A stretch of 30,046 nucleotides of DNA from CAYLPT01 sp964385645 (lineage in GTDB: Bacteria; Armatimonadota; Hebobacteria; Hebobacterales; Hebobacteraceae). Below are positions 22,943 to 30,046 of the stretch, piece by piece. Each line of letters starts with the position of its first letter. The first letter of the stretch is position 1. The translations under genes were made by a program, and so were the position numbers. The stretch lies in the NCBI GenBank assembly GCA_964385645.1, contig CAYLPT010000006.1, positions 1-30,046 of the forward strand, read 5' to 3'. The notes beneath the pieces are model-generated. The model saw only the letters and a list, made by a program, of their open reading frames with translations. It searched no databases and had not been told where the DNA came from.

Positions 22943-22971
22943 ATTCTAGCACACCCCGCGCGGGTAGACAA
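22943..22971 (-). promoter_or_regulatory. Sigma-70-type promoter for the GNAT-aroQ-pepP operon
   Basis: On the minus strand, TTGTCT (22966-22971), a 17-bp spacer and TAGAAT (22943-22948) form a near-consensus promoter, with TGC just before the -10 (extended -10). The expected start point at about 22936 coincides with the first base of the GNAT start codon. Confidence 0.7.
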
Positions 22972-23037
22972 GCGAAGGGGGGCCGGCCGCCCGCGCAGAA
23001 AGGCTAGAGGTCCTCGTCGCCCGCCCTGGTGGACCCG

Positions 23038-24609
23038 ATGGAAGACAACGCCTTCGCGGACATGCTGGTGATCGGCTGTGGAGCCGCCGGCGCGGCCTGC
23101 GCGCTGGAGGCCGCTCGCGCGGGGATGAGCGTGATCCTCATCACCGCCGCCGCCGACCCGGCGGAGTCCAACAGCAACCACGCCCAGGGCGGCGTCGTCG
23201 CCCGCCCTCCTGGGGACTCGGCGGAGGCGCTGGCGGCCGACATCATGGCCGCTGGGGACGGGCTGTGCCACCCCGAGGCCGTGCGGCTGCTCGCCGAAGG
23301 GGTCCCGGACGTGGTCGAGCGGTTCCTGATCGGCGAGCTGGGGGTGGAGTTCACCCGCGACCAGTCGGGCGAGCTCGATTTCACGCAGGAGGCCGCACAC
23401 GGGCGGCGGCGGATCGTCCACGCCGATGATGCCACGGGCCGAGCTATCCTGGAGAAGCTCCTCGCCGCGGTGGGCGCGCAGCCGAACATCCGCTTGCTGT
23501 CCCGCGCCACGGCGGTGGACCTGATAACCGTTCCCCACCACTCGCGCGACCCGAGGGCCATCTACCAGGAGGTCGCTTGCCTCGGGGCCTATGTGCTCGA
23601 CCAGGCCGCGGGCCGCGTGAGGCGGGTGTTCGCCTCCTCCACGGTGCTGGCGACGGGGGGGCTGGGCCAGATCTACCTGCACACGACGAACCCCCGGGTG
23701 GCGCGGGGAGACGGGCTGGCGATGGCCCACCGCGCCGGGGCGGAGATCATCAACGCGGAGTACGTCCAGTTCCACCCGACCGCGTTCTACCACCGGGATG
23801 CGGACCGCTTCCTGATCTCGGAGTCGGTCCGGGGGGAAGGGGCGGTGCTGCGCACCAGGGACGGCCGCAGGTTCATGCCCGACTATCACCCGAACGGCTC
23901 GCTGGCGCCCCGGGACGTGGTGGCGCGGGCCATCCACGAGGAGCTCCTCAAGCGCGGGGATGAGTACGTGCTGCTGGACCTGTCTGAGCTGCCCCTGGAC
24001 CCCAGGGTGAGGTTTCCGACCATCTACGAGACGTGCCTGCGCTACGGGGTGGACATCACGAGGCAGCCGATCCCCGTCGTGCCTGCGGCCCACTACTTCT
24101 GTGGGGGTGTGAAGGTGGACCTGTGGGGTAGGACGAGCATCCGCCGGCTGTACGCGGCCGGGGAGGTGAGCTGCACGGGGGTGCACGGGGCGAACCGGCT
24201 GGCCTCGACCTCGCTGCCGGAGGCGATCCTGTGGGGCCAGCGCGCGGCGCGGGACGCGCACGCGCGGGGCGAGCCGCTGCAGACGCGGGTGACGGCTGAG
24301 ATCGCGGAGTGGCACGATGAGGGTTTGACAGAGGACATTGACCCGCTGTTGATCATCCAGGACTGGATGCTGATCAAGAGCACGATGTGGAATTACGCGG
24401 GGATCGTCCGCTCGGCGCGCCGGCTCAGCCGCGCGACCGCGGACCTGAGCTACCTGGCGCACCGGATCGAGCAGTTCTACCGGGAGACGAAGCTGGCCGA
24501 TTCGCTGGTGGGGCTCCGCAACGGACTGGAGGCCGCGCGCATCGTCGCCGAGGCGGCCGAGCGGAACCGCCACAGCCGGGGCTGCCACTACCGCAGCGAC
24601 GCCGGCTAG
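23038..24609 (+). CDS. nadB: L-aspartate oxidase
   Basis: FAD-dependent enzyme that oxidises L-aspartate to iminoaspartate, the first step of de novo NAD synthesis; its product goes to quinolinate synthase NadA, which is not in the window. The 523-aa protein has the N-terminal dinucleotide-binding motif VIGCGAAGAACALEAAR, SNHAQGGV, ATGGLGQIY, VQFHPTAFY, SESVRGEGAVLR, HYFCGGVKVD and the C-terminal FAD motif GVHGANRLASTSLPEA, all in order. An in-frame GTG at 23029 is an alternative start; neither has a clear ribosome site. The stop abuts the stop of the convergent htrA-like gene with no spacing. Confidence 0.94.
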   Translation: MEDNAFADMLVIGCGAAGAACALEAARAGMSVILITAAADPAESNSNHAQGGVVARPPGDSAEALAADIMAAGDGLCHPEAVRLLAEGVPDVVERFLIGELGVEFTRDQSGELDFTQEAAHGRRRIVHADDATGRAILEKLLAAVGAQPNIRLLSRATAVDLITVPHHSRDPRAIYQEVACLGAYVLDQAAGRVRRVFASSTVLATGGLGQIYLHTTNPRVARGDGLAMAHRAGAEIINAEYVQFHPTAFYHRDADRFLISESVRGEGAVLRTRDGRRFMPDYHPNGSLAPRDVVARAIHEELLKRGDEYVLLDLSELPLDPRVRFPTIYETCLRYGVDITRQPIPVVPAAHYFCGGVKVDLWGRTSIRRLYAAGEVSCTGVHGANRLASTSLPEAILWGQRAARDAHARGEPLQTRVTAEIAEWHDEGLTEDIDPLLIIQDWMLIKSTMWNYAGIVRSARRLSRATADLSYLAHRIEQFYRETKLADSLVGLRNGLEAARIVAEAAERNRHSRGCHYRSDAG

Positions 24610-24614
24610 CTAGC
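24605..24614. other. Self-complementary decamer holding two convergent stop codons
   Basis: GCTAGCTAGC contains the TAG of nadB on the top strand (24607-24609) and the TAG of the htrA-like gene on the bottom strand (24610-24612). The two genes therefore meet with zero bases between them, and no terminator fits in between. Confidence 0.7.
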
Positions 24615-25737
24615 GCACCCGAGGGGCCGGCATCTCTCCGAGAGTCACCTGAAGGGTCATCTCGCGGCCCTCCCGCCAGACCCTGACCGCCACCCTCTCA
24701 CCGACCGCCCGCGACCTCACCGCGACGCCGAGGTCGTTGGCATCGCGGATCCGCCGATCGCCGAAGGCGAGCACGACGTCCCCGGGCTCGGCCCCGGCGC
24801 GGCTGGCCGGCGAGCCGGCCACCACGCCGACGATCAGGCTCCCCTCCCCCTCCGGGACGCCGAGCCGGCGGGCCTCTTCAGGGCTGAGAGAGCGGTGCTG
24901 GACCCCCAGCCAAGGCCAGACCATGGCGCCGGTGGCGATGAGCTGTTCGGCGACAGCCCGCGCCACGTCCATGGACACCGCGAAGCCGATCCCCTGCGCG
25001 TAGGGGATGATGGCGGTGGGCACGCCGATGACGCGGCCGCGCAGGTCCACCAGCGCGCCGCCGCTGTTGCCGGGGTTGATGGCGGCATCGGTCTGGATGA
25101 GGTCCTGCATGACGACACCGCTGGGGGCGGTGATGTGGCGGCCGACCGCGCTGATCACGCCCACGGTGACGCTGTTCTCGAAGCCGAAGGGGTTGCCGAT
25201 GGCGATCACCCAGGAGCCGATGGGCAGGTCGGCCGCGCTGCCGAGGGTGGCCGAGGGCAAGTCGCCACCCGGGATCCTCACCACCGCGACGTCGGAGACC
25301 GGGTCTTGGCCCACCACCCGGGCGTCAAAGCTGCGCCCATCGGCGAGCGTCACCTGGATGCTCGCCGCGCCGCGCACGACGTGGGCGTTGGTCATCACGT
25401 AGCCGTTGCGGCCGTCAATGATGACCCCGCTGCCCTGGCCCTGGCGCGGGAACGGCTCGGTGGGGACGCCCATGAACTCTCGCAGCATCCGCTCCATAGG
25501 GCCCTCGCGGGGCCTGAACAGGGCGTTGATGTTCACCACCGCCGGCCCTACCGCGGCGACCGCGGCGGCGATGGCGTCCTGCGACTCGAGGCTGACCGCC
25601 GGGGCCGACGGCCGCTCGGCCGCCACCTGCATGCGCGGCCCTCGTTCCGCGCGGCCCAGCCACAGCCACACCAGCCCCGCGCCCACCAGCACCCCTATCA
25701 GCGCGGCGGGCAGGGCCGCGCAGGACCGCCCCCTCAT
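24610..25737 (-). CDS. HtrA/Deg-family serine protease with PDZ domain
   Basis: Envelope quality-control protease of the DegP/DegS/HtrA type. The 375-aa product has an N-terminal signal anchor (about 8-28), a trypsin-like domain with the triad H119 (MTNAHVV), D149 (SDVAVVRI) and S225 (NPGNSGGAL), the oxyanion region around it, and one PDZ domain (about 275-367, GSPASRAGAEPGDVVLAFG). One PDZ domain and an uncleaved-looking anchor make it DegS/HtrA-like rather than DegP-like. The open frame continues upstream across pepA, but the ATG at 25737, overlapping the pepA stop by four bases (25734-25737), is the credible start. It is co-transcribed with pepA. Confidence 0.93.
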   Translation of the reverse strand: MRGRSCAALPAALIGVLVGAGLVWLWLGRAERGPRMQVAAERPSAPAVSLESQDAIAAAVAAVGPAVVNINALFRPREGPMERMLREFMGVPTEPFPRQGQGSGVIIDGRNGYVMTNAHVVRGAASIQVTLADGRSFDARVVGQDPVSDVAVVRIPGGDLPSATLGSAADLPIGSWVIAIGNPFGFENSVTVGVISAVGRHITAPSGVVMQDLIQTDAAINPGNSGGALVDLRGRVIGVPTAIIPYAQGIGFAVSMDVARAVAEQLIATGAMVWPWLGVQHRSLSPEEARRLGVPEGEGSLIVGVVAGSPASRAGAEPGDVVLAFGDRRIRDANDLGVAVRSRAVGERVAVRVWREGREMTLQVTLGEMPAPRVR

Positions 25738-27236
25738 GTCACGCCTCCCGCCAGCCGCTCGGCCAGGCCGATAAGGGTGCGCACCCCGGCGCCGGTGGCG
25801 CCCTCGACCTGGTGGGGCTGGTCCTTCTCGCTCCAGGCGGTGCCCGCGATATCGAGATGGGCCCACGAGGTCTCCCCGACGAACTCGCGCAGGAACCAGC
25901 CTCCGGTGATGGCGCCGGCGGGCCGGCCGCCGACGTTCTTGAGGTCGGCGATGAGGGAGTCGAGCTGGCTGCGGTACTCGGGGAAGAGCGGCAGCCGCCA
26001 CATGCGCTCGCCTGCCTGCTCCCCGGCCTCGAGCAGGGCCTCCACGAGGTCGTGGTCGGTACCCATGACGCCCGCGGCGACGTGGCCAAGCGCGATGACG
26101 CAGGCGCCCGTGAGGGTCGCGATGTCCACCAGGTGGGTGGCGCCCAGGTCGCGAGCATAGGCGAGGCAGTCCGCGAGCAGCAGCCTGCCCTCGGCATCGG
26201 TGTTGATGATCTCTATCGTCCTGCCGCTGTAGGCGACGACCACGTCGCCCGGCCGACAGGCGCCGCCTCCGGGGAGGTTCTCGGCCGCGGGGATGATGCC
26301 CAGCACGTCGAGCTTCAGCCCCAGTGCGGCGACCGCGCGCATGGCCGCGAGTACAGCCGCGCCGCCCGCCATGTCGCCCTTCATGAGGTGCATGTTCTCG
26401 GAGGGCTTGATCGAGATCCCGCCGCTGTCGAAGGTAAGGCCCTTGCCCACCAGCGCCAGCCACCGGCCGTCGCCCCGGCCGCGGTGGCGCAGCACGATGA
26501 GCCGCGCCGGCTCCTGGCTGCCGCGCGCCACGGCCAGGAACGCGCCCATGCCCAGCTCCTGGAGGCGGGCCGGCTCGAGGACCTCCACCTCGAGCCCCAC
26601 GAGCCCGGCCAGATCAAGCGCCTCCTGGGCCAGCCGCGATGGGGTGACCTCGTTTGCAGGCAGATTCACCAGGCGGCGGCAGTAGTTGGTGGCCTCCCCT
26701 CCGAGGCGGGCGAGGTGGGCGGCGGCGGAGGCGGGCTCGAGCTGCTCCGGGGGTGTGGCGAGGAGCGCCAGCTCCTCCAGCTCCTCGGGGAGGTCCCGCT
26801 CGGACTGACGCTCGCCGCCGCGGTACAGGCCCACGTAAGCGGCCTCCACGACCGCGCGGGCGGCGCCGCTCAGGCGGGAGCGGCCCTCGAGGGCGAGATG
26901 GAGAGTCGTGCCGAGGCGCCGACAGCCCCTGTCCCGCAGCCGGCGCGCGGCGGCGCCGCTCGCGCGGCGGAGCGCGTATAGATCGAGGTCGGCCGGCGGG
27001 CCGAGGCCCACGATGGCGAGCCGGCGGGCCGGCAGCCGGCCCTGGGTGTGCACGAGAGTGAGTTCGTCCGGCTTACCGCGCACCTCCCCGGCCTCGATGA
27101 GCCCGGAGATAAGGCCGCCGAGCCGTTCGTCCAGCGCGGCCAGCGGTCCCTCGGGCGCGGCGCGCTCGCCGATGCCCACCACGAGGGCGTCGCCGTCGTA
27201 CTCCTCCGCCGGCTGGCGGGAGACGCGTATCTCCAC
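25734..27236 (-). CDS. pepA: Leucyl aminopeptidase (M17 family)
   Basis: Cytosolic hexameric aminopeptidase that uses two metal ions. The 500-aa product has a variable N-terminal domain and the catalytic domain with K265 and D270 in VGKGLTFDSGG, K277 in ISIKP, D288 in MKGDMAGG, and the family signature NTDAEGRL with D347, E349 and R351. The start is GTG at 27236, supported by an AGAGGTG site 7 nt upstream on the minus strand. Its stop overlaps the start of the HtrA-like gene. It is divergent from the gspE-like gene at 27415. Confidence 0.95.
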   Translation of the reverse strand: MEIRVSRQPAEEYDGDALVVGIGERAAPEGPLAALDERLGGLISGLIEAGEVRGKPDELTLVHTQGRLPARRLAIVGLGPPADLDLYALRRASGAAARRLRDRGCRRLGTTLHLALEGRSRLSGAARAVVEAAYVGLYRGGERQSERDLPEELEELALLATPPEQLEPASAAAHLARLGGEATNYCRRLVNLPANEVTPSRLAQEALDLAGLVGLEVEVLEPARLQELGMGAFLAVARGSQEPARLIVLRHRGRGDGRWLALVGKGLTFDSGGISIKPSENMHLMKGDMAGGAAVLAAMRAVAALGLKLDVLGIIPAAENLPGGGACRPGDVVVAYSGRTIEIINTDAEGRLLLADCLAYARDLGATHLVDIATLTGACVIALGHVAAGVMGTDHDLVEALLEAGEQAGERMWRLPLFPEYRSQLDSLIADLKNVGGRPAGAITGGWFLREFVGETSWAHLDIAGTAWSEKDQPHQVEGATGAGVRTLIGLAERLAGGVT

Positions 27237-27291
27237 TCGTGAACACCTCTGGCGCGGCCCCCGGCGATGCTAGCCGCGCCCGCCTGTTTCC

Positions 27292-27300
27292 TGCTATAAT
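27292..27300 (+). promoter_or_regulatory. Consensus extended -10 promoter for the gspE-gspF unit
   Basis: TGCTATAAT is a perfect extended -10 (TGn plus TATAAT). No good -35 is seen at 16-18 bp, which is acceptable for extended -10 promoters. Transcription would start near 27307, giving a leader of about 108 nt before the ATG at 27415. Confidence 0.65.
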
Positions 27301-27332
27301 CTAGACCATTCGGTCGGCGGGCCGGGCGCGGA

Positions 27333-27366
27333 ACCACCGGGGCTGCTGGGTGTCTAATACGGTGGT
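27333..27366 (+). promoter_or_regulatory. Hairpin in the gspE leader
   Basis: ACCACCG (27333-27339) pairs with CGGTGGT (27360-27366) around a 20-nt loop within the 5' leader, followed by the palindrome GCCGGCCGGC (27382-27391) and the strong ribosome site AAGGAGGAGG (27397-27406). It does not match a riboswitch class that I recognise. Confidence 0.35.
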
Positions 27367-27414
27367 GGGCTGGCGGCCCCTGCCGGCCGGCGCGCCAAGG
27401 AGGAGGACGACGCG

Positions 27415-29103
27415 ATGGCCGAGCCCCCGGGCGATCCCCTGGCAGAGACCCTCGTGGCGGCCGGGGTGATTACCCGCGAGCAGCTCGAGGCCGCGGTGGC
27501 GGCCCGCAACTCGGGCCTGGAGAGGCTGGACGAGACGATCGCCCGGCTGGGCTTCGCGCGCGAGGAAGACATCTACGCGGCGGTGGCGGGGCGGCTGGGG
27601 CTGGAATACGTGGACCGGCTGGAGCGGGGGATTGCGCCGGGCGTGCTGTCTCAGGTGCCGAGCGAGTTCGCCATGCGGCGCCAGGTGCTGCCTCTGCGGG
27701 AGGAGGACCACACCCTGGTGGTGGCGGTGGCGAATCCCTTTGACGTGACCACCCTGGACGACCTGCGGCTGCTCACGAGCCGGGATGTGCGCGCCGTGGT
27801 GGCCTGCCCGCGCCTCATCTCCGAGGCGATCGAGCAGTGCTACATGGAGCGGATGTTCCGCGAGATTGACGATATGCAGACGGAGGAGGTCGCGGAGGAG
27901 GATCTGGAGATCGCGGATCTCCAGAAGATGGCCCGCGAGGCCCTCATCATCAAGCTGGTGAACCTGATCCTCCACCAGGCGATCCAGGAGCGGGCCAGCG
28001 ACATCCACATCGAGCCTCACGAGCGGGAGCTGCGGGTCCGCTACCGGGTGGACGGCGTGCTGCACAATGCCTCCTCGCCGCCGCGGCACCTGCACCCGGC
28101 GATCATCTCCCGCATCAAGATCATGTCCGACATGGACATCGCCGAGCGCCGGCTCCCCCAGGATGGCCGGGTTCGCATCCGGCTCGCCGACCGGATGATT
28201 GACCTGCGGGTCTCCATCATCCCCACCTTGCACGGCGAGAGCGCGGTGATCCGGCTGCTGGACCGCTCCCAGGGGCTCATGCACCTCACCGACCTGGGCA
28301 TGCGGGCGGACACCTTCGCGCAGTTCCGCGACCTGATCTCCCGGCCTCACGGCATCATCCTCGCCACCGGCCCCACCGGCTCGGGCAAGAGCACCACGCT
28401 GCACGCGGCGCTGCACGAGATCTACTCCCCCGAGAAGAAGGTCATCACCATCGAGGACCCGGTGGAGTATGAGCTGCCCGGGGCCAACCAGATCAACGTC
28501 CGCCCGGCGATCGGGCTGACCTTCGCCCGGGGGCTGCGGCACATCGTCCGCCAGGACCCAGACATCATCATGGTGGGCGAGATCCGCGACCGGGAGACGG
28601 CCGACATCGCCATCCACGCCGCCCTGACCGGGCACCTGGTCTTCAGCACAGTGCACACGAACGACTCGGCCGGGGCGGTGACCAGGCTGCTGGACATGGG
28701 CATCGAGCCCTATCTGGTCGCCTCCTCGCTGGTCGGGGTGATCGCGCAGCGGCTGGTGCGCACGCTCTGCCCGGCCTGCCGGCAGCCCTTCCGGCCCACG
28801 CCGGAGGAGCTGCGGCGCATTGACTCGGCGCCTGCGCGGGCCGAGCCGGTGACGCTGTACCGAGCGGTCGGCTGCGAGCAGTGCCGGGACGGGTACCGGG
28901 GTCGGGCCGGGGTGTTCGAGCTGTTCACGGTGGACGAGGAGGTCCGCCGGCAGATCGTGGACAAAGTGTCGTCGAGCCAGATGAAGCAGCGCGCGGTCGA
29001 GAAGGGGATGCGCACCCTGCTGGGGGATGGGCGGGAGAAGGTGCTGGAGGGGAAGACGACCATCGAGGAACTCGTCCGCGTCTGCCAGCGGGACGAAGTG
29101 TAA
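27415..29103 (+). CDS. GspE/PilB-family secretion or pilus assembly ATPase (second copy)
   Basis: A 562-aa hexameric assembly ATPase. It has an N-terminal MshEN domain (about 1-150, with LAETLVAAGVITREQLEAAV), and a motor with ASDIHIEPHE, Walker A GPTGSGKSTT (319-328), TIEDPVEYEL, IIMVGEIRDRET and TVHTND, plus the zinc cysteines CPAC and CEQC. These make it a true GspE/PilB-type extension ATPase, different from the pilB at 9112. It has its own promoter and is directly followed by a GspF-like gene, so it probably begins a separate type II secretion or second pilus operon running out of the window. Which of the two cannot be decided here. Confidence 0.93.
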   Translation: MAEPPGDPLAETLVAAGVITREQLEAAVAARNSGLERLDETIARLGFAREEDIYAAVAGRLGLEYVDRLERGIAPGVLSQVPSEFAMRRQVLPLREEDHTLVVAVANPFDVTTLDDLRLLTSRDVRAVVACPRLISEAIEQCYMERMFREIDDMQTEEVAEEDLEIADLQKMAREALIIKLVNLILHQAIQERASDIHIEPHERELRVRYRVDGVLHNASSPPRHLHPAIISRIKIMSDMDIAERRLPQDGRVRIRLADRMIDLRVSIIPTLHGESAVIRLLDRSQGLMHLTDLGMRADTFAQFRDLISRPHGIILATGPTGSGKSTTLHAALHEIYSPEKKVITIEDPVEYELPGANQINVRPAIGLTFARGLRHIVRQDPDIIMVGEIRDRETADIAIHAALTGHLVFSTVHTNDSAGAVTRLLDMGIEPYLVASSLVGVIAQRLVRTLCPACRQPFRPTPEELRRIDSAPARAEPVTLYRAVGCEQCRDGYRGRAGVFELFTVDEEVRRQIVDKVSSSQMKQRAVEKGMRTLLGDGREKVLEGKTTIEELVRVCQRDEV

Positions 29104-29105
29104 GC

Positions 29106-30046
29106 ATGGCGCGGTTCCGCTACGAGGCCCTCGACCGGGCGGGAAAGAGCATCTCCGGGGAACTGGCGGCCGAGGATGCCGAGGAGGTCAAGCGCCGCCT
29201 GCGGGACATGGGTTACTACCCCTCCCGGATCGCGGAGGCGGCGCAGCTCCGGCTGGGTGAGCCGAGCCGGGCGCGGGTGGGACGGGGCGTGGGGCCAGCT
29301 GACATTGTGGTCATCACCCGGCAGCTCGCCGACATGACCGCGGCGAGCCTGCCGATGTTCCGCAGCCTCTCGGTGCTGGTGGAGCAGGCGGGGGGGCGGG
29401 CGGCGCTGCGGCAGCTCCTGGAGGCGGTCCGCAGCGATGTCCAGCAGGGCCGCCCCCTGTCGGAGGCGCTCCAGCGCCACCCCCGGCAGTTCCCGGACCT
29501 CTACATCAACATGGTGCGGGCGGGGGAGACCAGCGGCCACCTCGACGCGGTGCTGATGCGGCTGGCGGAGTTCCTCGAGAAGTCCCAGCAGCGCCGGTCG
29601 CAGGTAATCTCGGCGCTGCTCTATCCCGCGGTGCTGATCACCGTGGCCGTGGGTGCAGTGGCCTTCGTGGTCGGGTTCCTGATGCCCAAGCTCTCGATGT
29701 TGTTCGAGGAGATGGAGCAGACGGTGCCCCTGATCACCGAGGTGCTGCTGGGGATCGCCGACTTCTTCTCCCGGACCTGGTGGATGCTGGCGCTGGGGGT
29801 GGTCTTGCTGGTGGTCGGGCTGCGGTGGTACGCGAGCACGGAGGGGGGCCGGGAGCGGCTCGATGTGTTCGTGCTGCGGCTGCCGCTGCTGGGCCCGATC
29901 TGGCACAAGATGGCCGTCTCGCGGCTGGCCCGCACGTTCGGGACCATGCTGGGCGGGGGGGTGCCCATCCTGACCGCGCTCGAGGTGAGCGGCAACGCCA
30001 TCGCCAACCGCCCCCTGGTGCGGGCGGCGGAGGCGGTGAGGGAGGA
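29106..30046 (+). CDS. GspF/PilC-family inner-membrane platform protein (3' partial)
   Basis: The frame is open to the right edge (313 codons visible). It starts with ATG 2 bp after the gspE-like stop and opens with the family pattern MARFRYEALDRAGKSISGEL. The first T2SSF repeat (including PLSEALQRHPRQFPDLYINM, VRAGETSGHLDAVL) and most of the second (SRLARTFGTMLGGGVPILTALE) are visible, with TM segments near 180-196 and 222-240. It is the partner of the ATPase before it and a paralogue of the pilC at 12026. Confidence 0.92.
   Translation, partial: MARFRYEALDRAGKSISGELAAEDAEEVKRRLRDMGYYPSRIAEAAQLRLGEPSRARVGRGVGPADIVVITRQLADMTAASLPMFRSLSVLVEQAGGRAALRQLLEAVRSDVQQGRPLSEALQRHPRQFPDLYINMVRAGETSGHLDAVLMRLAEFLEKSQQRRSQVISALLYPAVLITVAVGAVAFVVGFLMPKLSMLFEEMEQTVPLITEVLLGIADFFSRTWWMLALGVVLLVVGLRWYASTEGGRERLDVFVLRLPLLGPIWHKMAVSRLARTFGTMLGGGVPILTALEVSGNAIANRPLVRAAEAVRE

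Noticed and set aside
22492..24588. 698-codon open frame on the minus strand across nadB and the GNAT gene
   Set aside because: Low-complexity translation that runs antisense to a complete nadB and out of frame with the GNAT gene; no family resemblance.
25738..26463. N-terminal extension of the HtrA-like protein inside pepA
   Set aside because: The extension is out-of-frame pepA coding sequence; the ATG at 25737 gives a proper signal anchor and a four-base overlap with pepA.
27301..27414. Possible riboswitch in the gspE-like leader
   Set aside because: Only a 7-bp stem and a palindrome are seen; no conserved core of the c-di-GMP or other known riboswitch classes could be recognised.
1..30046. 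tRNA, rRNA, CRISPR array, insertion sequence or attachment site
   Set aside because: None was found by reading. The window is filled by chromosomal housekeeping and pilus genes of uniform composition with no transposase or repeat-spacer pattern.

Overview
The window is a GC-rich (roughly 70%), gene-dense bacterial segment with almost no intergenic DNA. A secretin (PilQ) together with PilM/N/O implies an outer membrane. A PASTA-domain Ser/Thr kinase, a SigB/SigF-like group 3 sigma factor and a pepP-aroQ pair are more usual in the Terrabacteria. A diderm terrabacterial lineage such as Armatimonadota would fit, but no rRNA or other phylogenetic marker is present, so this is only a guess.

Layout. 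(1) Positions 2-1594 hold the 3' part of a PASTA Ser/Thr kinase. (2) Positions 1870-20894 hold eighteen co-directional genes that together form a type IV pilus system: a four-TM protein with a repeated C-terminal motif, an MglA-type GTPase, a DUF4388 protein, pilM-N-O, a PilP-like protein, pilQ, pilB, pilT and pilC. These are followed by a sigma factor fused to a degenerate GGDEF domain, then a GspG-like (pseudo)pilin, two minor pilins, a PilX-like protein with a beta-rich C-terminal part, a membrane GAF/HD-GYP phosphodiesterase, and a PilT-type ATPase carrying an N-terminal MshEN domain. (3) Positions 20924-22936 (minus) hold a GNAT acetyltransferase, aroQ and pepP in one operon, with a well-formed promoter that predicts a leaderless mRNA. 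(4) Positions 23038-24609 hold nadB (plus). (5) Positions 24610-27236 (minus) hold pepA and an HtrA-like protease with overlapping ends. (6) Positions 27415-30046 hold a second GspE/PilB ATPase and the start of a second GspF/PilC protein, behind an extended -10 promoter.

How the genes work together. PilM/N/O/P/Q plus PilC form the envelope-spanning pilus machine, and PilB and the two PilT proteins extend and retract it. MglA and DUF4388 proteins are associated with polar control of motility in other bacteria. Three gene products carry domains connected with cyclic di-GMP: the sigma-GGDEF fusion, the HD-GYP protein and the MshEN-PilT fusion. The fusion sigma factor lies directly upstream of the pilin block, behind a terminator, and that block has its own candidate leader. 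The main hypothesis from this window is a c-di-GMP-sensing sigma factor that controls pilin expression: the GGDEF active site is lost but the RxxD I-site is kept.

Other signals include GC-rich hairpins at several gene boundaries of the pilus cluster and a very strong avoidance of the codon pair ATC-GAY for Ile-Asp. No tRNA, rRNA, CRISPR array, insertion sequence, prepilin peptidase or mglB was seen. No gene-free stretch exceeds 300 bases; the longest, 1595-1869, holds a hairpin and a weak promoter candidate.
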